64,000 nucleotides of DNA, from assembly GCA_017311185.1 (NCBI GenBank), contig JAESUZ010001754.1, positions 310,001 through 374,000 of the forward strand, in the 5' to 3' direction. This document shows positions 34,571 through 45,378 of this stretch, piece after piece. Under the pieces are notes generated by a model. It was given only the letters and a program-made list of their open reading frames with translations. It was not told the origin of the DNA and did no database searches. Each line of letters begins with the position of its first letter. The stretch's first letter is position 1. The position numbers were made by a program, and so were the translations under genes. Origin of the DNA: Proteles cristata cristata (Eukaryota > Chordata > Mammalia > Carnivora > Hyaenidae).

Positions 34571-34785
34571 GGGGCGTCAGCGAGGCTCAGTCTGTTAAGC
34601 ATCCAACTTCGGCTCAAGTCATGATGTCACAGTTCGTGAGTTCGAGTCCTGCATCCGGCTCTGTGCTGACAGCTCAGAGCCTGGAGCCTGATTCGGAATC
34701 TGTGTCTCCCTCTCTCTCTGTCCCTCCCCCGTTCATGCTCTGTCTCTTCCTAAAAAATAGATAAACATTAAAAAAAAAAAAAAAC
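34571..34785 (+). mobile_element. carnivore SINE, subtype B
   Basis: Starts GGGGCGTCAGCGAGGCTC and ends AGATAAACATTAAAAAA. Inserted at the AAAAC end of the MIR. Confidence 0.9.
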
Positions 34786-34829
34786 CCTCACCAATCTCTT
34801 TTTCCCTCTTAAAAACGGTAATATGCTGG

Positions 34830-35025
34830 GGGAGGAGGTGGGAGGCATACAGTCTTGGGAATCAGACAGTCCAAGGACTGAGCTGAGCCTTCATCACCTC
34901 TTTGAGCCTATTTGTTCCCCTGGGATAATAGCTCCTGCTTTTGAGGATTTCTGAGACGATTAGTTGAGATAATTTATGTTGAACACCTGTCGCATTCTAG
35001 GGTCTGGTAATGCTGTTAGCCATCA
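34830..35025 (+). repeat. MIR SINE relic
   Basis: 'tcttgggaatcagacagtccaaggactgagctg', 'ctttgagcctatttgttcccctgggataata', 'aacacctgtcgcattctagg'. Confidence 0.65.
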
Positions 35026-35764
35026 ATCTGAAATTAGAAGCCCTGCGTGTTTCGGCTTTTTGCCACGAATATAAGCACCAGAGCATTGCGGAGTCTCTCT
35101 GGCCACAGCAACCGACCACAACACATGCGCCGAATGACTATCTCTGATTTTGTGTGGCTGGAAGCCATCCTCTGGGGAGATGGGGGGCACAGGGGAGGGG
35201 ACAGGTAGTGAAATCTGAGTTGTGTGCCAGTGACACCTGGTGGCCCTTGAATGGGTTCCGGGACTCCAGGCCCTGGATGCTGCCAGCCTCTCCTCTGTGA
35301 CTTTGTTCCCTTGGGTTTCGGAAGGGCCAGCCTCCTCTTTCTTCCCAAAGAGCCTGCTGCCATATGGCCGTGTCTTCAGCTGGGCTGGAACCCGGGCAGA
35401 ACCCAGAGGAGAGCGGCCAAGTGTGCCCGCAGGGGCTGCTCGGAGGCAGCTGCTCCTGTGTCACACCGCAGGCTGCAGAGGCTGCCCCGATCTGCTGCCA
35501 GGTCTGCTCACCAGTGACCGGCTTCCCCCTTCCTGGGGAGACAGGTGGCAGCTATCTGGGCTCAGTTTCCCTCCACCTCTCTGCCTCCCTGATGGCCACC
35601 AGGACCTGCCTGTGCCCCGTCCTAACGAACATTAACAAGAGCCGTCCCTGACAGTGGACGTGGTTTCCATCCCAGGCCTGGCCGCCACTTTTCAAAGGAG
35701 AGAAACAACAGAATGGCATGTGGATGCGGATAAAACTTTAAGAGAAAAGGGCAGGGAAATTTAC
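35026..35764. other. unique intronic sequence
   Basis: No repeat recognised. GC-rich around 35360-35560, without a supported exon. Confidence 0.4.
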
Positions 35765-36210
35765 TCCTAATATCTGCTACATGCCTGGCACTTCCCACAA
35801 AACAGCTTGTAAACTTCTCACGGCCAACCTGGGAGGCCAGTGTTACTATTTTTTTTTTTTTAATGTTTTATTTATTTCTAGGAGAGAGAGAGACAGCGTG
35901 AGCAGGGGAGGGTCAGAGAGAGAGGGAGTCACAGACTGAAACAGGCTCCAAGCTCTGAGTTGGCAGTCAGCACAGAGCCCGACGCGGGGCTCGAACCCAC
36001 AAGCCGCGAGATCATGACCCAAGCGAAAGTCGGACGCTTAACCGACTAAGCCACGCAGGCGCCCCGAGGCCAGTGTTACTATTGCCCATTTGGATGAGGA
36101 AACTGAGTCCCAGAAAGGTGGAAGAGGGGTTGGCCAAGATGCCACAGTGGCTTTGTGGCATAGCCAGGACTTAAACTCTATGTGCTCAGGCCCCCAGCGC
36201 GGTGCTCATT
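35765..36210 (-). repeat. MIR SINE split by a young SINE
   Basis: Left half 'tgctacatgcctggcacttcccacaaa', right half 'gcccatttggatgaggaaactgagtcccagaaagg', separated by the SINE at 35851-36065. Confidence 0.75.
35851..36065 (-). mobile_element. young carnivore SINE, subtype A
   Basis: Perfect 18-bp duplication GAGGCCAGTGTTACTATT at 35833-35850 and 36066-36083. Confidence 0.95.
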
Positions 36211-36947
36211 CTATTAAGGTTTCTCAAACTTGACTAGTGCGGGGGTTGTAGTAAGTGAACAGAATTCTCGTGGCTCTCCAAGGTGTCAGGTTTTCAAAAC
36301 TTCTGATATTTATCATGTAAAAGCATACCGCTAGTTCGCAAATTGCTCGTGCGCACAGCATAAGAGTTTCGAGGTCTTACACCATTGTAAAGTAGACACA
36401 GAATTACCAGGGAAATACAGAATGGCAGTCACTAATCAGATTCAAATCAACAGCACTGATTTCACGCGATGGATGATGTGGCTTTGCTCGAGCCTCTTTT
36501 GTGTTCATTATGCGTTGGCTGCGTGTGCCAAGTGATTGCTCTGTCTACTAACGTTTTCACCATGAATGATCTCAGGGACCCGAGACACAAAGGCCACCAC
36601 AATGTCATCCGACCTCAGCTGCCCGTCATCCATGTTTGCTTTTGTTCTTTTCTCATGAGTCTGACACTGAAGGCAGTAGTTTTCCTGCCCAACGATACTA
36701 TTCTTGTGATATAAAATCAAAGCGTCAATGTCTCAAGTAACTTAAATGAAAGCGATACTCTGCGAACAGAATGATTTCCACTCGACAGGTGTTAAGAGAA
36801 GTCTGTAATGCAGAAGATTCCAAGCTGAGGACCAAAATCACTTGAAAGTGATTTCACTTGAAGTTGTCACTTCAGTGTGGGACAGGCCTGCCACTGTAGT
36901 GGCGGCTGGGTATGTTTATCAGCCTGGTACAAGTTAAGTGGTATTGC
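36211..36947. other. unique intronic sequence
   Basis: No repeat recognised. Contains the near-perfect palindrome AATCACTTGAAAGTGATT at 36836-36853. Confidence 0.4.
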
Positions 36948-36964
36948 TCAGATCATTGCTTTTT

Positions 36965-37032
36965 TTTTTTTAATGTTTATTTATTTTGAGGGGGAAGCAA
37001 GTGCATGAGCGAGCTGGGGAAGGTCAGAGAGA

Positions 37033-37068
<36 letters not shown>

Positions 37069-37190
37069 CCCAAGCGGACCCCATGCTATCAGCGTGGAGC
37101 CAGACGCAGGGCTCGATCTCACGAACCGTGAGATCACGACCTGAGCCAGAATCAAGAGTCTGATGCTTAACAGGAGCCACCCAGGCACCC
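36965..37190 (-). mobile_element. carnivore SINE, subtype B
   Basis: Flanked by CTCAGATCATTGCTTTT (36948-36964) and CTCAGGGTCATTGCTTTT (37191-37208). A GA microsatellite of about 30 bases is embedded. Confidence 0.9.
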
Positions 37191-37208
37191 CTCAGGGTCA
37201 TTGCTTTT

Positions 37209-37739
37209 ATATAAAGGCAAGCGCCAGCGCCAAAACGGTGTTCAGAGGGGCCTCTACGGATCTGCATAAGCCAGTTACGCATAAGTGGATTTTAGGAGAT
37301 TATTATCCACCGGAAAACACATCCCAGTGTGTGCATACGCACGCACTGTGCCTGGATGGTAAGTCTAGCAAAAGGCCATAATTCGGGGAAACCCTCCCCT
37401 GCCTTCCGTGACTTTGCTCAGATTAGAGCCGCAAAGACAAGTAATTGGACACTCTGCTTTCAGCACAAACCTTCCAGATCTGTTTGCGGAGGGCAAGCGG
37501 CTCAGAGAAGCACTCCCTTACGGGCAGGATAACTTAATGCAGGTCATCCTCTGGGACGCAACTGAATGACTCTCAACTGAGTGATAGCAAAACCCTCGCT
37601 CATGGTGTGGGGAGAAATGTGTTCACATGGATACGCTCGAAGAGAAAGGGGGCTGTATTTTTCTCCTTTTCCTTTAAGTAACCAGACCCACCTAGAAAAC
37701 CTCTCTGGCCTCTTTTGCCAGTTCATTTGTTCTGTGGGG
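37209..37739. other. unique intronic sequence
   Basis: Nothing recognised. Confidence 0.4.
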
Positions 37740-37850
37740 TGGAGGGTTAAAGAGCATAGATTTAGGAGTGAGCCTCCCTAGATTTGCATGTCAGCGATCC
37801 CTCTTACTGGCTGTGTGACCTTGGGGAAGTGCTTTACCTCTGCGATATGG
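37740..37850 (+). repeat. MIR SINE fragment
   Basis: 'taaagagcatagatttaggagtgagcctccctagatttgcatg', 'ttactggctgtgtgaccttggggaagtgctttacc'. Confidence 0.75.
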
Positions 37851-38054
37851 TGATTGATAAGAAATATATATCGGCCACCGGCATGATCACAATGTAGTTC
37901 TCTTGTGTATTTGGTTTTGTCCAGGTTTCTGGCTTAGGGCTCCTAAAACCTTGGGAATTTCCTACTGTAGGGGTGAGAAAAAAGCATCTTTTGTTATGTT
38001 AAGGAGGCGACCTTTGGAAGGCCCTAAGGTAAGGGTGGGGGTGGCTGCCTGGCG

Positions 38055-38090
38055 AACCAACCAACCAACCAACCAACCAACCAACCAACC
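38055..38090. repeat. (AACC)9 microsatellite
   Basis: Nine perfect tandem AACC units, followed by TTGAGATTGG. Confidence 0.97.
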
Positions 38091-38705
38091 TTGAGATTGG
38101 AGGGTTGGAACCTCCCCTGCACCTCTGGGAAGGTGAGAGGGGCTGGAGGTTGAATCAGCCAAAGGCCAGGGACTTAGTCTTGACTGTGCAACGAAGCCTC
38201 CAGAAAAACCCAAAAGGACTAGGTTCTGGAACTCCCTGGTTGGTGAACACGTAGGGGAGCGGGAACAGTGTTGTCCCTGGAGAGGGCATGGGAGCTCCAC
38301 ACCCTTTCCCTAGACCTCGCCCTATTCACCCCTTCATCTGGCTGTTGATTCATATGCTTAATCATCTCCCTTAATAAATTAATAAACGTAAGTGTTTCCC
38401 TGAGCTCTGTGAGCTGCTCTAGCAAATTAAAAGAACCCAAGCAGGAGGTGGGTGGGTCAGAGCGCAGGTACCTGTGGGGGCAAGTGGGGGGTGGGGCTTG
38501 TGACTGGCCTCTGAGGTGGAGGTTGAACTGTCTCTTAGGACTGAGCCCTCATCCTGTGGGATCTGGTGCTGTCCCCGGAGTAGACAGTATCAGAACTGAG
38601 TTGAAACTTCAACGCCCTGCTTGTATCAGAGAATTGCTTGATGTTGTGGGCACTGGAGGAGTGGGGGCACCCACATTGGAAATGGGTCTGGGATCCTGAA
38701 AGAAC
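38091..38705 (+). repeat. probable old interspersed repeat, class uncertain
   Basis: 'aagcctccagaaaaacccaaaaggactaggttctgg', 'ggttggtgaacacg', 'gtgtttccctgagctctgtgagctgctctagcaaatta' recall a widely dispersed old mammalian repeat, probably an LTR or a LINE 3' end. An AATAAA-like run occurs at about 38376. Confidence 0.4.
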
Positions 38706-38826
38706 TTCTCTGCCTTTTTTTTTTTTTTTTTGCAAATCTGTAAAAGCGTGCTAGTGGTGATGTGTGGCCACCTATTGGGTTTGTCACAGTGGGTTGGGGG
38801 TGAAGCTCACCAGAGGCGCGCATCTT

Positions 38827-39048
38827 TTTTTTTAAATTTTTTTAAATGTTTTATTTATTTCTAGGAGAGAGAGAGAGAGCGTGAGCAGGGGAGGGTCAGA
38901 GAGAGAGGGAGTCACAGACTGAAACAGGCTCCAGGCTTTGAGCTGGGAGTCAGCACAGAGCCCGACGCGGGGCTCAAACCCACGAACCGCAAGATCATGA
39001 CCTAAGTGAAAGTCGGACGCTTAACCGACTAAGCCACCCAGGCGCCCC
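38827..39048 (-). mobile_element. young carnivore SINE, subtype A
   Basis: Perfect 16-bp duplication CAGAGGCGCGCATCTT at 38811-38826 and 39049-39064. Confidence 0.95.
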
Positions 39049-39199
39049 CAGAGGCGCGCATCTTAAATGCCCAGCGTGGGTCTTGCAAGGAATCTGAGAG
39101 CCCGTGCAAGATCGCACTTGCATTATTCACCGACTTCTGTCTAGCATCTGGCCAGAGGCCAGTAGGAGCGCCACAAGGAAGGGATATTTAATAATTCAA

Positions 39200-39440
39200 G
39201 TCCTTATCCTTCAAGAAAGCCCACTTGGGTCACACCTCCTCTGGGAAGCCTTCCCCACTTCTAGGAGCTCCAAGTGAGAACTGCGTGCACCAAGCCTGCT
39301 CTTGCCTGCTGGATTTGCCTCCCAGCCCGAGCCTGCCTGTTCTGGTCATATATTTTGTCTTTAAGAATTTTATGTCTCCTGAGATGGGTAATTTGAGGAC
39401 AAAGATGACTTTCGTTTTTGGATTAAACGCGGTGCCTGGA
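39200..39440 (+). repeat. L2 LINE 3' end
   Basis: 'cacctcctctgggaagccttccccact' and 'ttgaggacaaagatgactttcgttttt' then 'gcggtgcctggatgaatgac'. Confidence 0.65.
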
Positions 39441-39611
39441 TGAATGACTAATAACGATATTGCATAGGTATTGAGCTCATCCCTGAAAACTGATAAAACA
39501 GAATGAACTCCATCCCTAATGCCCATATGTGCTTCATATTAGAAGAAAATCGGTGATTAAGTAGAGTCTGTGCATGTGCACACACACATTCTCTCCAGGA
39601 GCCTTTTCTTT

Positions 39612-39809
39612 CTCTTTTTTAGAGAGAGAGAGAGAGAGAGAGCGCATGCAAGAGCGCTAATGAGTAGAGGATAGTGACAGAAGGAAAGAGAGAGAGAATC
39701 TTAAGTAGGCTCCACGCTGAGCCGTGGGTCTCGATCCCATGACTGCGAGGTCATGATCTGAGCTGAAATCAAGAGTCAGACACTCAACCAAATGGGCCAC
39801 CCAGACGCC
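39612..39809 (-). mobile_element. carnivore SINE, diverged, subtype B
   Basis: Flanked by CCAGGAGCCTTTTCTTT (39595-39611) and CCAGGATCCTTTCCTTT (39810-39826). Confidence 0.85.
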
Positions 39810-39849
39810 CCAGGATCCTTTCCTTTGTACTCCATGCACCCACGGGTAC

Positions 39850-40240
39850 TGTGACACATGCCTGTCCCTTGCCGTCCCCATCCCCCACTTGTTTCCTGGG
39901 ACACTGTCTTACTCATCCTGGCATCACAGACTTGACAAGGCACTGGCAAATAATAGACGCTCTGTGAATATTTCTTTTTTTTTTTTTTAATATTTTTATT
40001 TATTTCTAGGAGAGAGAGAGCAAGAGACAACGTGAACAGGGGAGGGTCAGAGAGAAAGGGAGTCACAGACTCCGAAACAGGCTCCAGGCTCTGAGCTGGC
40101 AGTCAGCACAGAGCCCGACGCGGGGCTCGAACCCACGAACCGCGAGATCATGACCTAAGCGAAATTCGGACGCTTAACCGACTAAGCCACCTAGGCGCCC
40201 CCGCTCTGTGAATATTTCTTGCATAGCTGAATTAACAAGA
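39850..40240 (+). repeat. L2 LINE 3' tip split by a young SINE
   Basis: 'cactggcaaataatagacgctctgtgaatatttcttgcatagctgaatt' is L2-like once the SINE at 39977-40201 is removed. Confidence 0.5.
39977..40201 (-). mobile_element. young carnivore SINE, subtype A
   Basis: Perfect 19-bp duplication CGCTCTGTGAATATTTCTT at 39958-39976 and 40202-40220. Confidence 0.95.
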
Positions 40241-40354
40241 CAACTCGAGCCTCATCCATTTAAGGTAAACTTGGGGGTTCGCAAGGCAAGCCACACTGTT
40301 TCCCACCTTGTTAAGTGTGCACGTCGGTTCGGTTCGTGCCTTTGCCAATGACAA

Positions 40355-40570
40355 CAGCAATTAAGCAGCAGGTGACATTTACTGAGTACTCGTTATCTGC
40401 TATTCACTCTCCTCAGCCCTTTACATCTGTGATCTCATTTAACCCTCCAGACGTGGTTACAAAACAGGCACTATTATCCTTGTTTGGAAACCAGGAAACT
40501 GCATCACCGAGAGGTTAAATGACTTGCCCGAGGTTGCTTAGCTGGTAGAGGGGCAGGACCCAGACCTGGC
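40355..40570 (-). repeat. MIR SINE, near full length
   Basis: 'ctcctcagccctttacatctgtgatctcatttaaccctcca', 'accaggaaactgcatcaccgagaggttaaatgacttgcccgaggttgc'. Confidence 0.82.
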
Positions 40571-40659
40571 CGGTTGGCTCAACCTACTTTTCCCGAATGC
40601 CCTCTACACGCTGGGCACAGACTAGGTGCCGCATACATAGATCACTACATCTGCACGTC

Positions 40660-40790
40660 TTCCTGTCAGTGTACCCCAGAATGTCTTGGAGGGCTTGTTG
40701 AAACACAGACCGTTGGACCCCAGCCCCAGTTTCTGATGGAGACAGTGTCGAGCGAAGCCAGAGAATCCGCCTTTCTAAAGCTGCGTGGGG
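40660..40790 (+). mobile_element. MER5A-type hAT relic
   Basis: 'ggcttgttgaaacacagaccgttggaccccagccccagtttctgatgg' then 'gagaatccgcctttct'. Confidence 0.7.
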
Positions 40791-41104
40791 ACGCGGAGTG
40801 AGAGCCATTGGCTTACACCTCACTTCCCTACCCTTAGACTAGGAAAAGTGAGTTCAGCGAGGTATGTAGACACAAGCCACCTATGGGTGGGGCTGGGTGC
40901 CCCAGAAGTGCTCTGTGAAAGCAGAAATTCAGCTCTGAAGCTCCAGGGGGAAGAAGGAACAGTTTTAGGCCCCTGGAACACACTAGCCTTGCCCTGGCAC
41001 TAAATCACTTAAGAGGCGAGGCAAGAGGTCTTCCTCGCTCAGTCTCTGAGATCTGGAGAAGTAACAGAGGCTCACTCCCGGGGAAGGTTTTGAGGTGTGA
41101 AGAG

Positions 41105-41300
41105 TATAGCATTTGGCATTCATGTGCTGGGACCCAGCTGCCAGTAGAAGTCCCCGTTCTGCCCCTTCCTAGGGGTGTCAGCTCGGGCGTGTGACTTAAT
41201 TGCCTTGTGCTTAGTTTCCCAATTTAGGAAATGGGATAACAGAACCGACTTTACCACGTTCACTGTGAGGATCAAGTGAGTTAGAACAGCACCGTCTGGC
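41105..41300 (+). repeat. MIR SINE relic
   Basis: 'gcgtgtgacttaattgccttgtgcttagtttcccaatttaggaaatgggataacag', 'actgtgaggatcaagtgagtta'. Confidence 0.75.
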
Positions 41301-41417
41301 CCCGAGTTTGTCAATGACTTTGTTAACTGGTAGTTAACACAGAAAGTGAGGTTCAGGCCGCTGAAAGGGAGCTGGACTGAGTCTAGGGAATTGTTGATAA
41401 ACTGATTTAATAATAAC

Positions 41418-41457
41418 ATCAATGATGATGATGGTAGTAGTAATAATAATAATAATT
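41418..41457. repeat. (ATG)n(TAG)n(TAA)n trinucleotide tract
   Basis: Three short trinucleotide runs in a row, GATGATGATG, GTAGTAG, then TAATAATAATAATAAT. Confidence 0.85.
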
Positions 41458-42024
41458 GCTATTAGTATTATTCGTTGAGACATTTGTGGGTCAGTTACTG
41501 TGCAAAATTCTATTGAGTTCTCTGAGTAATCCCAGGTGTTACCTCTGCTGTCGAGAGATTGAAGGTCTGTGGGGTTAAGCCCTGTAACACTCTGTGTGAC
41601 CTTGGGCAGGTTGCCTCCCCTCTCTGGGCCTCCAGGATGGGACTGACCTTGATGTTCTCTAAGGGCTGTGCTGCTCCCGTGGCTGCTCACCCCAATCATC
41701 AGGACATGTCAGTTCTTAAAGCCTTGGCACTCCCCAGAGTGGGGATTCCCCTCCCTTGCGCTTCAGGTATCAAAGGAACAGGCTCCCTGGAATTCGTGAT
41801 TTGGAATTCGAGACACCTCACGAATCATATCCACCTTACGGCTCCTTCCAACGCTGGGCGTCTGTGTGGGAGGCGGCGGGGATGGCCCAAGGTGAAGCTG
41901 TGAACCGGGAGGAGGCTGCTTGGCACCCTGTCAGCTCCCCCCTCCCGCCCCCACCCTGCCGCTGGTGGGGGCAGCCGCTGTCCTTTATGCAGCACTGCCT
42001 TGAGCCGGGGAGCAAGCCCGGGAG

Positions 42025-42130
42025 GTGCAGAGTTTCCCTGTCACAGATGAGAAAACAGGCCCAGAGAGGTCAGACCGCTCACCCAAAGTCACCCAGCGCA
42101 AGGGTCAGAGTCAGGATTGGAATCCGGACT
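42025..42130 (-). repeat. MIR SINE fragment
   Basis: 'gtcacagatgagaaaacaggcccagagaggtcag' then 'cagagtcaggattggaatccgg'. Confidence 0.7.
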
Positions 42131-42569
42131 TGTCTGCCTCCAAATACCTTGCCAGTGACCATCACCCTAAACTGTCTCTCTGTCTCTCTCTTCCTCTTTC
42201 CCTGATTCTTAGCCTCCCTTCATCCTGCAGCCTGCACCCTTCCCCCTACCTCCCACCCCCACCCCTGCCTCCCGCTCCAAACCTGTTCCTAGTGTCCCAG
42301 GAAAGGTCTGATAAGCACCTTCTAGGTACTAAGAAGCAGTAAAGGCATCCAACCTCCTCCCCACCCCCGACTCTGATTTGGTAGCTCTGGGGTGATGTGC
42401 CCCCTCTTGATTATCAACCACAGTCCCTTCTGGAGGTTCCTTCTGGATCTAACCTTTAAGGCTAGGAATCCAAATGTGTTCAGAAGGGACCCCTACAGCC
42501 CCACTAGCAGGAGGAGGTCCCGGGTGAGAGACTTCAGCACATTTCAAACATGCAGTTCCAATCTGTTCT

Positions 42570-42870
42570 TTATACAGAAGAAAGTGCACTGCATATGGCG
42601 TCTGAAAACGCACTCTGGCTCTCCAGTAACTCACTGTGTGACCTAGGACGAGTCCCATCCTCCCTCTGCACCTCATGGATGAGAAGATTCTGGGCTCTAC
42701 CATTTGGAGGTCACATTCTGCCTTCACACTGCCTGGAGGGTACGGTCCTTCAGGGAGGGCACTGGCACCCCTCATTTCCCTCGTTCGGTGTCCCCAAGGT
42801 CTAGAGAGGGGCCTCGCAAGCTCTGTGCTCAGTAAACACTGTAGAGGAATGAATGGTGCTGCTAAGCATC
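42570..42870 (+). repeat. MIR fragment followed by an L2 tip
   Basis: 42570-42690: 'gtaactcactgtgtgacctaggacgag' (MIR). 42780-42870: 'ctctgtgctcagtaaacactgtagaggaatgaatgg' (L2 3' tip). Confidence 0.6.
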
Positions 42871-42879
42871 GAGTAGGCT

Positions 42880-43430
42880 GCTCCATTCTGCAAACTGTAA
42901 CATACTAGATCCAGATAATCACCAAGATCGTAGCTAACTCGGGTTCCTAAAAGAAATCGTATTATGTTTTGTCTGATTTGATAAAATAGCTCAGCTTTGG
43001 AGAAATTTTGTTTATCTTTAACTACAGTTAAAGAAAAAAAAATTTTTTTAGCAAAACCTTCTGAAAGTAATTTGACCCTATGGGTTTTTCTACCTCTAGT
43101 CATTTTCTTGGAGAAAAGCAAAAAATGAAAGCAAGCAGCTACTCAGTAACAGGCAATGCTGTTTGAGAATTTAAAGGCACAGGCATGAAAGATTTAGCAG
43201 AGTGAGCGATCTACCTCTGAAAACCTGGTTATAAATTTGCATCGACATCTTTACAATTGATGTCAATTGCAGACCAACTCAGAGCTCCAAATTCTAATCC
43301 TATTTCTGATCTTGACTTGTTTTGGTCACGGAAATGAGTCACTTAGATGCCGCGACCAAGCTCGCTCCTCTGGCAAAGGAGGACAGCATCGACCTAATTC
43401 ATTCTTGCCTCTTGTTTGTTTCTTTCTTTC
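42880..43430. other. repeat-free AT-rich segment, candidate regulatory element
   Basis: No repeat family recognised in about 550 bases. Contains an AP-1-type TGAGTCA near 43336 and a short inverted repeat GACATC ... GATGTC near 43245-43268. Function is inference. Confidence 0.25.
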
Positions 43431-43538
43431 CTTGTCTTTTTAAAAGAATCCTCTGATCCATATCACTCTCTTTTTTATTCTCCTCTTCCTCCCTTTGCAT
43501 CTTTACCCCCCTACTCCTCTTTCTTCTTCTTATTTTTT

Positions 43539-43756
43539 TTAATAATTTTTTAAAATGTTTTATTTATTTCTAGTAGAGAGAGACAGCGTGAGCAGGGGAG
43601 GGTCAGAGAAAGAGGGAGTCACAGACTGAAACAGGCTCCAGGCTCTGAGCTGGCAGTCACCACAGAGCCCGACGCGGGGCCCGAACCCATGAACCGCGAG
43701 ATCATGACCTAAGTGAAAGTCGGACGCTTAACCGACTAAGCCACCCAGGCGCCCCC
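43539..43756 (-). mobile_element. young carnivore SINE, subtype A
   Basis: Perfect 14-bp duplication TCTTCTTATTTTTT at 43525-43538 and 43757-43770. Confidence 0.93.
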
Positions 43757-44169
43757 TCTTCTTATTTTTTAATTAGATGAAATGTGGGGGTAGAGGATAG
43801 AAACCATCAGGCTTTTGTTAGTCTGTTTCCTTCTTTATCAATGAGGACAATGTGTACAGAAGATCTTGTGGATTTCACTGCAGAGGCAAGCTGAGAATTG
43901 TAACCAATCAGGAGAGAGCTTTCTCAAGAGTCCAGAGATATTTTGGTTTTTTTCCTCTACTCACTACTTTGCTTTTGAAACCAGATTCCCGGCCCTTTGG
44001 AGAGTTCCTGGCTCCAGTGTTAAAAGGTACCCCTTTGTGCAAGCAGAAAAGTTACAGTTGACTAATAAGAGCCTGCTGCTATGGCTAAGACATCTCAGCC
44101 TCAGCCTTGACCAGAGGGAGGACTGACCGTTTTAGAGGAGCACTAAGTCCGCAAAGATGGCCAGTGAGC

Positions 44170-44350
44170 ATGTGGGGAAGGCATTTATTTGGTGCCAGCT
44201 TTTGTCAGAGATGACTTCATTTAATTATGGCATAATCCTGCAAGCTGGTGTGGCCTTATCCTCCTTTTACAGATGGAGAAACTGAGGTTCAGAGAGGGTA
44301 GACGACCTGACCAGGGCCACATAGATAGGAAGTGACCCAGCCCTTCTGAC
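44170..44350 (-). repeat. MIR SINE relic
   Basis: 'ccttatcctccttttacagatggagaaactgaggttcagagagggtagacgacctgaccagggccacata'. Confidence 0.82.
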
Positions 44351-44588
44351 ATCCTAAGCCTGTTTCCATTAGTTTGTCTCCTTTTTGCTTCCTGCTGGCA
44401 GGCTTGAGATGGACTGATTGCAACCAGATGGGAAAGGACTGGGGATCAGGTGAAAGCCCCTTATACCCACGCTGGCTCCCCTGGACTGGGGCTGGGGGTG
44501 AGGGTGGGGGTGGCGGCAGTGTCCCCGGAAAAATGGGAGGGGCAAGAGGCTCAGTTCGGAACTCCTGTGGGGTTTATGTGTGTGTGTG

Positions 44589-44624
<36 letters not shown>

Positions 44625-45154
44625 TAGAACCAAGATAAATATGTAATTAGGTGTTTGCTTCCAAAATGAAAATAGCATTATGACTTATTTCTGGTTTTAA
44701 AAGCAAGGCATGCTCATGGTAACAAATTTAGTCGGTACAGAAAGGATTAGGAAAGGAAGTGAAAACAGCCTGTAATTCTACAAACTAGAAGAACCATGAC
44801 CCGGAGCTAGGCTTTGAGTTGTGCATTCCCGGGCTTAGCTACTTAAAATTCATCTCAGTCTTGCCCGTTGGCAAGTTACCATGGGGACCACCAAACAGCG
44901 GCTAACATGAATTACTCTGATTTTTGGAATTTTGGACTCACTTAGGGGTGGCTGGGTTGATGTCACCTGAAAACTCCTTTAGGGCTTATTTTCTCTAAGA
45001 TGAATTTTTAAACTAGCAAAATATGATGAGCCCATTAAAAGTCATGCTTTCAAAAACGAACAGTATGAGAAAAATTTCGATATGATGTTTGACAAAAGGG
45101 AACGTAAAATTGGGTATCCACAATAACCTGAGGCTGGATTAAGACGTACATCTA
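44351..45154. other. unique intronic sequence with a GA tract
   Basis: A pure (GA)n microsatellite at 44590-44620 follows a short GT run; otherwise nothing recognised. Confidence 0.45.
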
Positions 45155-45378
45155 GGGGCACCCGAGTGGCTTCGTCGGTTAAGAGTCTGACTTCAGCTCA
45201 GGGCATGCTCTCACGGTTTATGAGTTCGAGCCCCCCATCGGGCTCTGGGACTCTGTGCTGACAGCTCAGAGGCTGGAGCCTGCTTCAGACTCTCTCTCTT
45301 CCTCTCTCTTTGCTCCTCCCCTGCTCACACTCTGTGCCTCTCTCTCAAAAATAAATAAGCATAAACATTTTTAAAAAG
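45155..45378 (+). mobile_element. carnivore SINE, subtype B
   Basis: Starts GGGGCACCCGAGTGGCTTC and ends AAAAATAAATAAGCATAAAC. The likely duplication has decayed (AGACGTACATCT / AGATGTATATAT). Confidence 0.88.

Noticed and set aside
38055..38090. CRISPR-like regular repeats
   Set aside because: It is a simple AACC microsatellite without spacers. The same holds for (CAAA)16 at 63827-63890 and the minisatellites.
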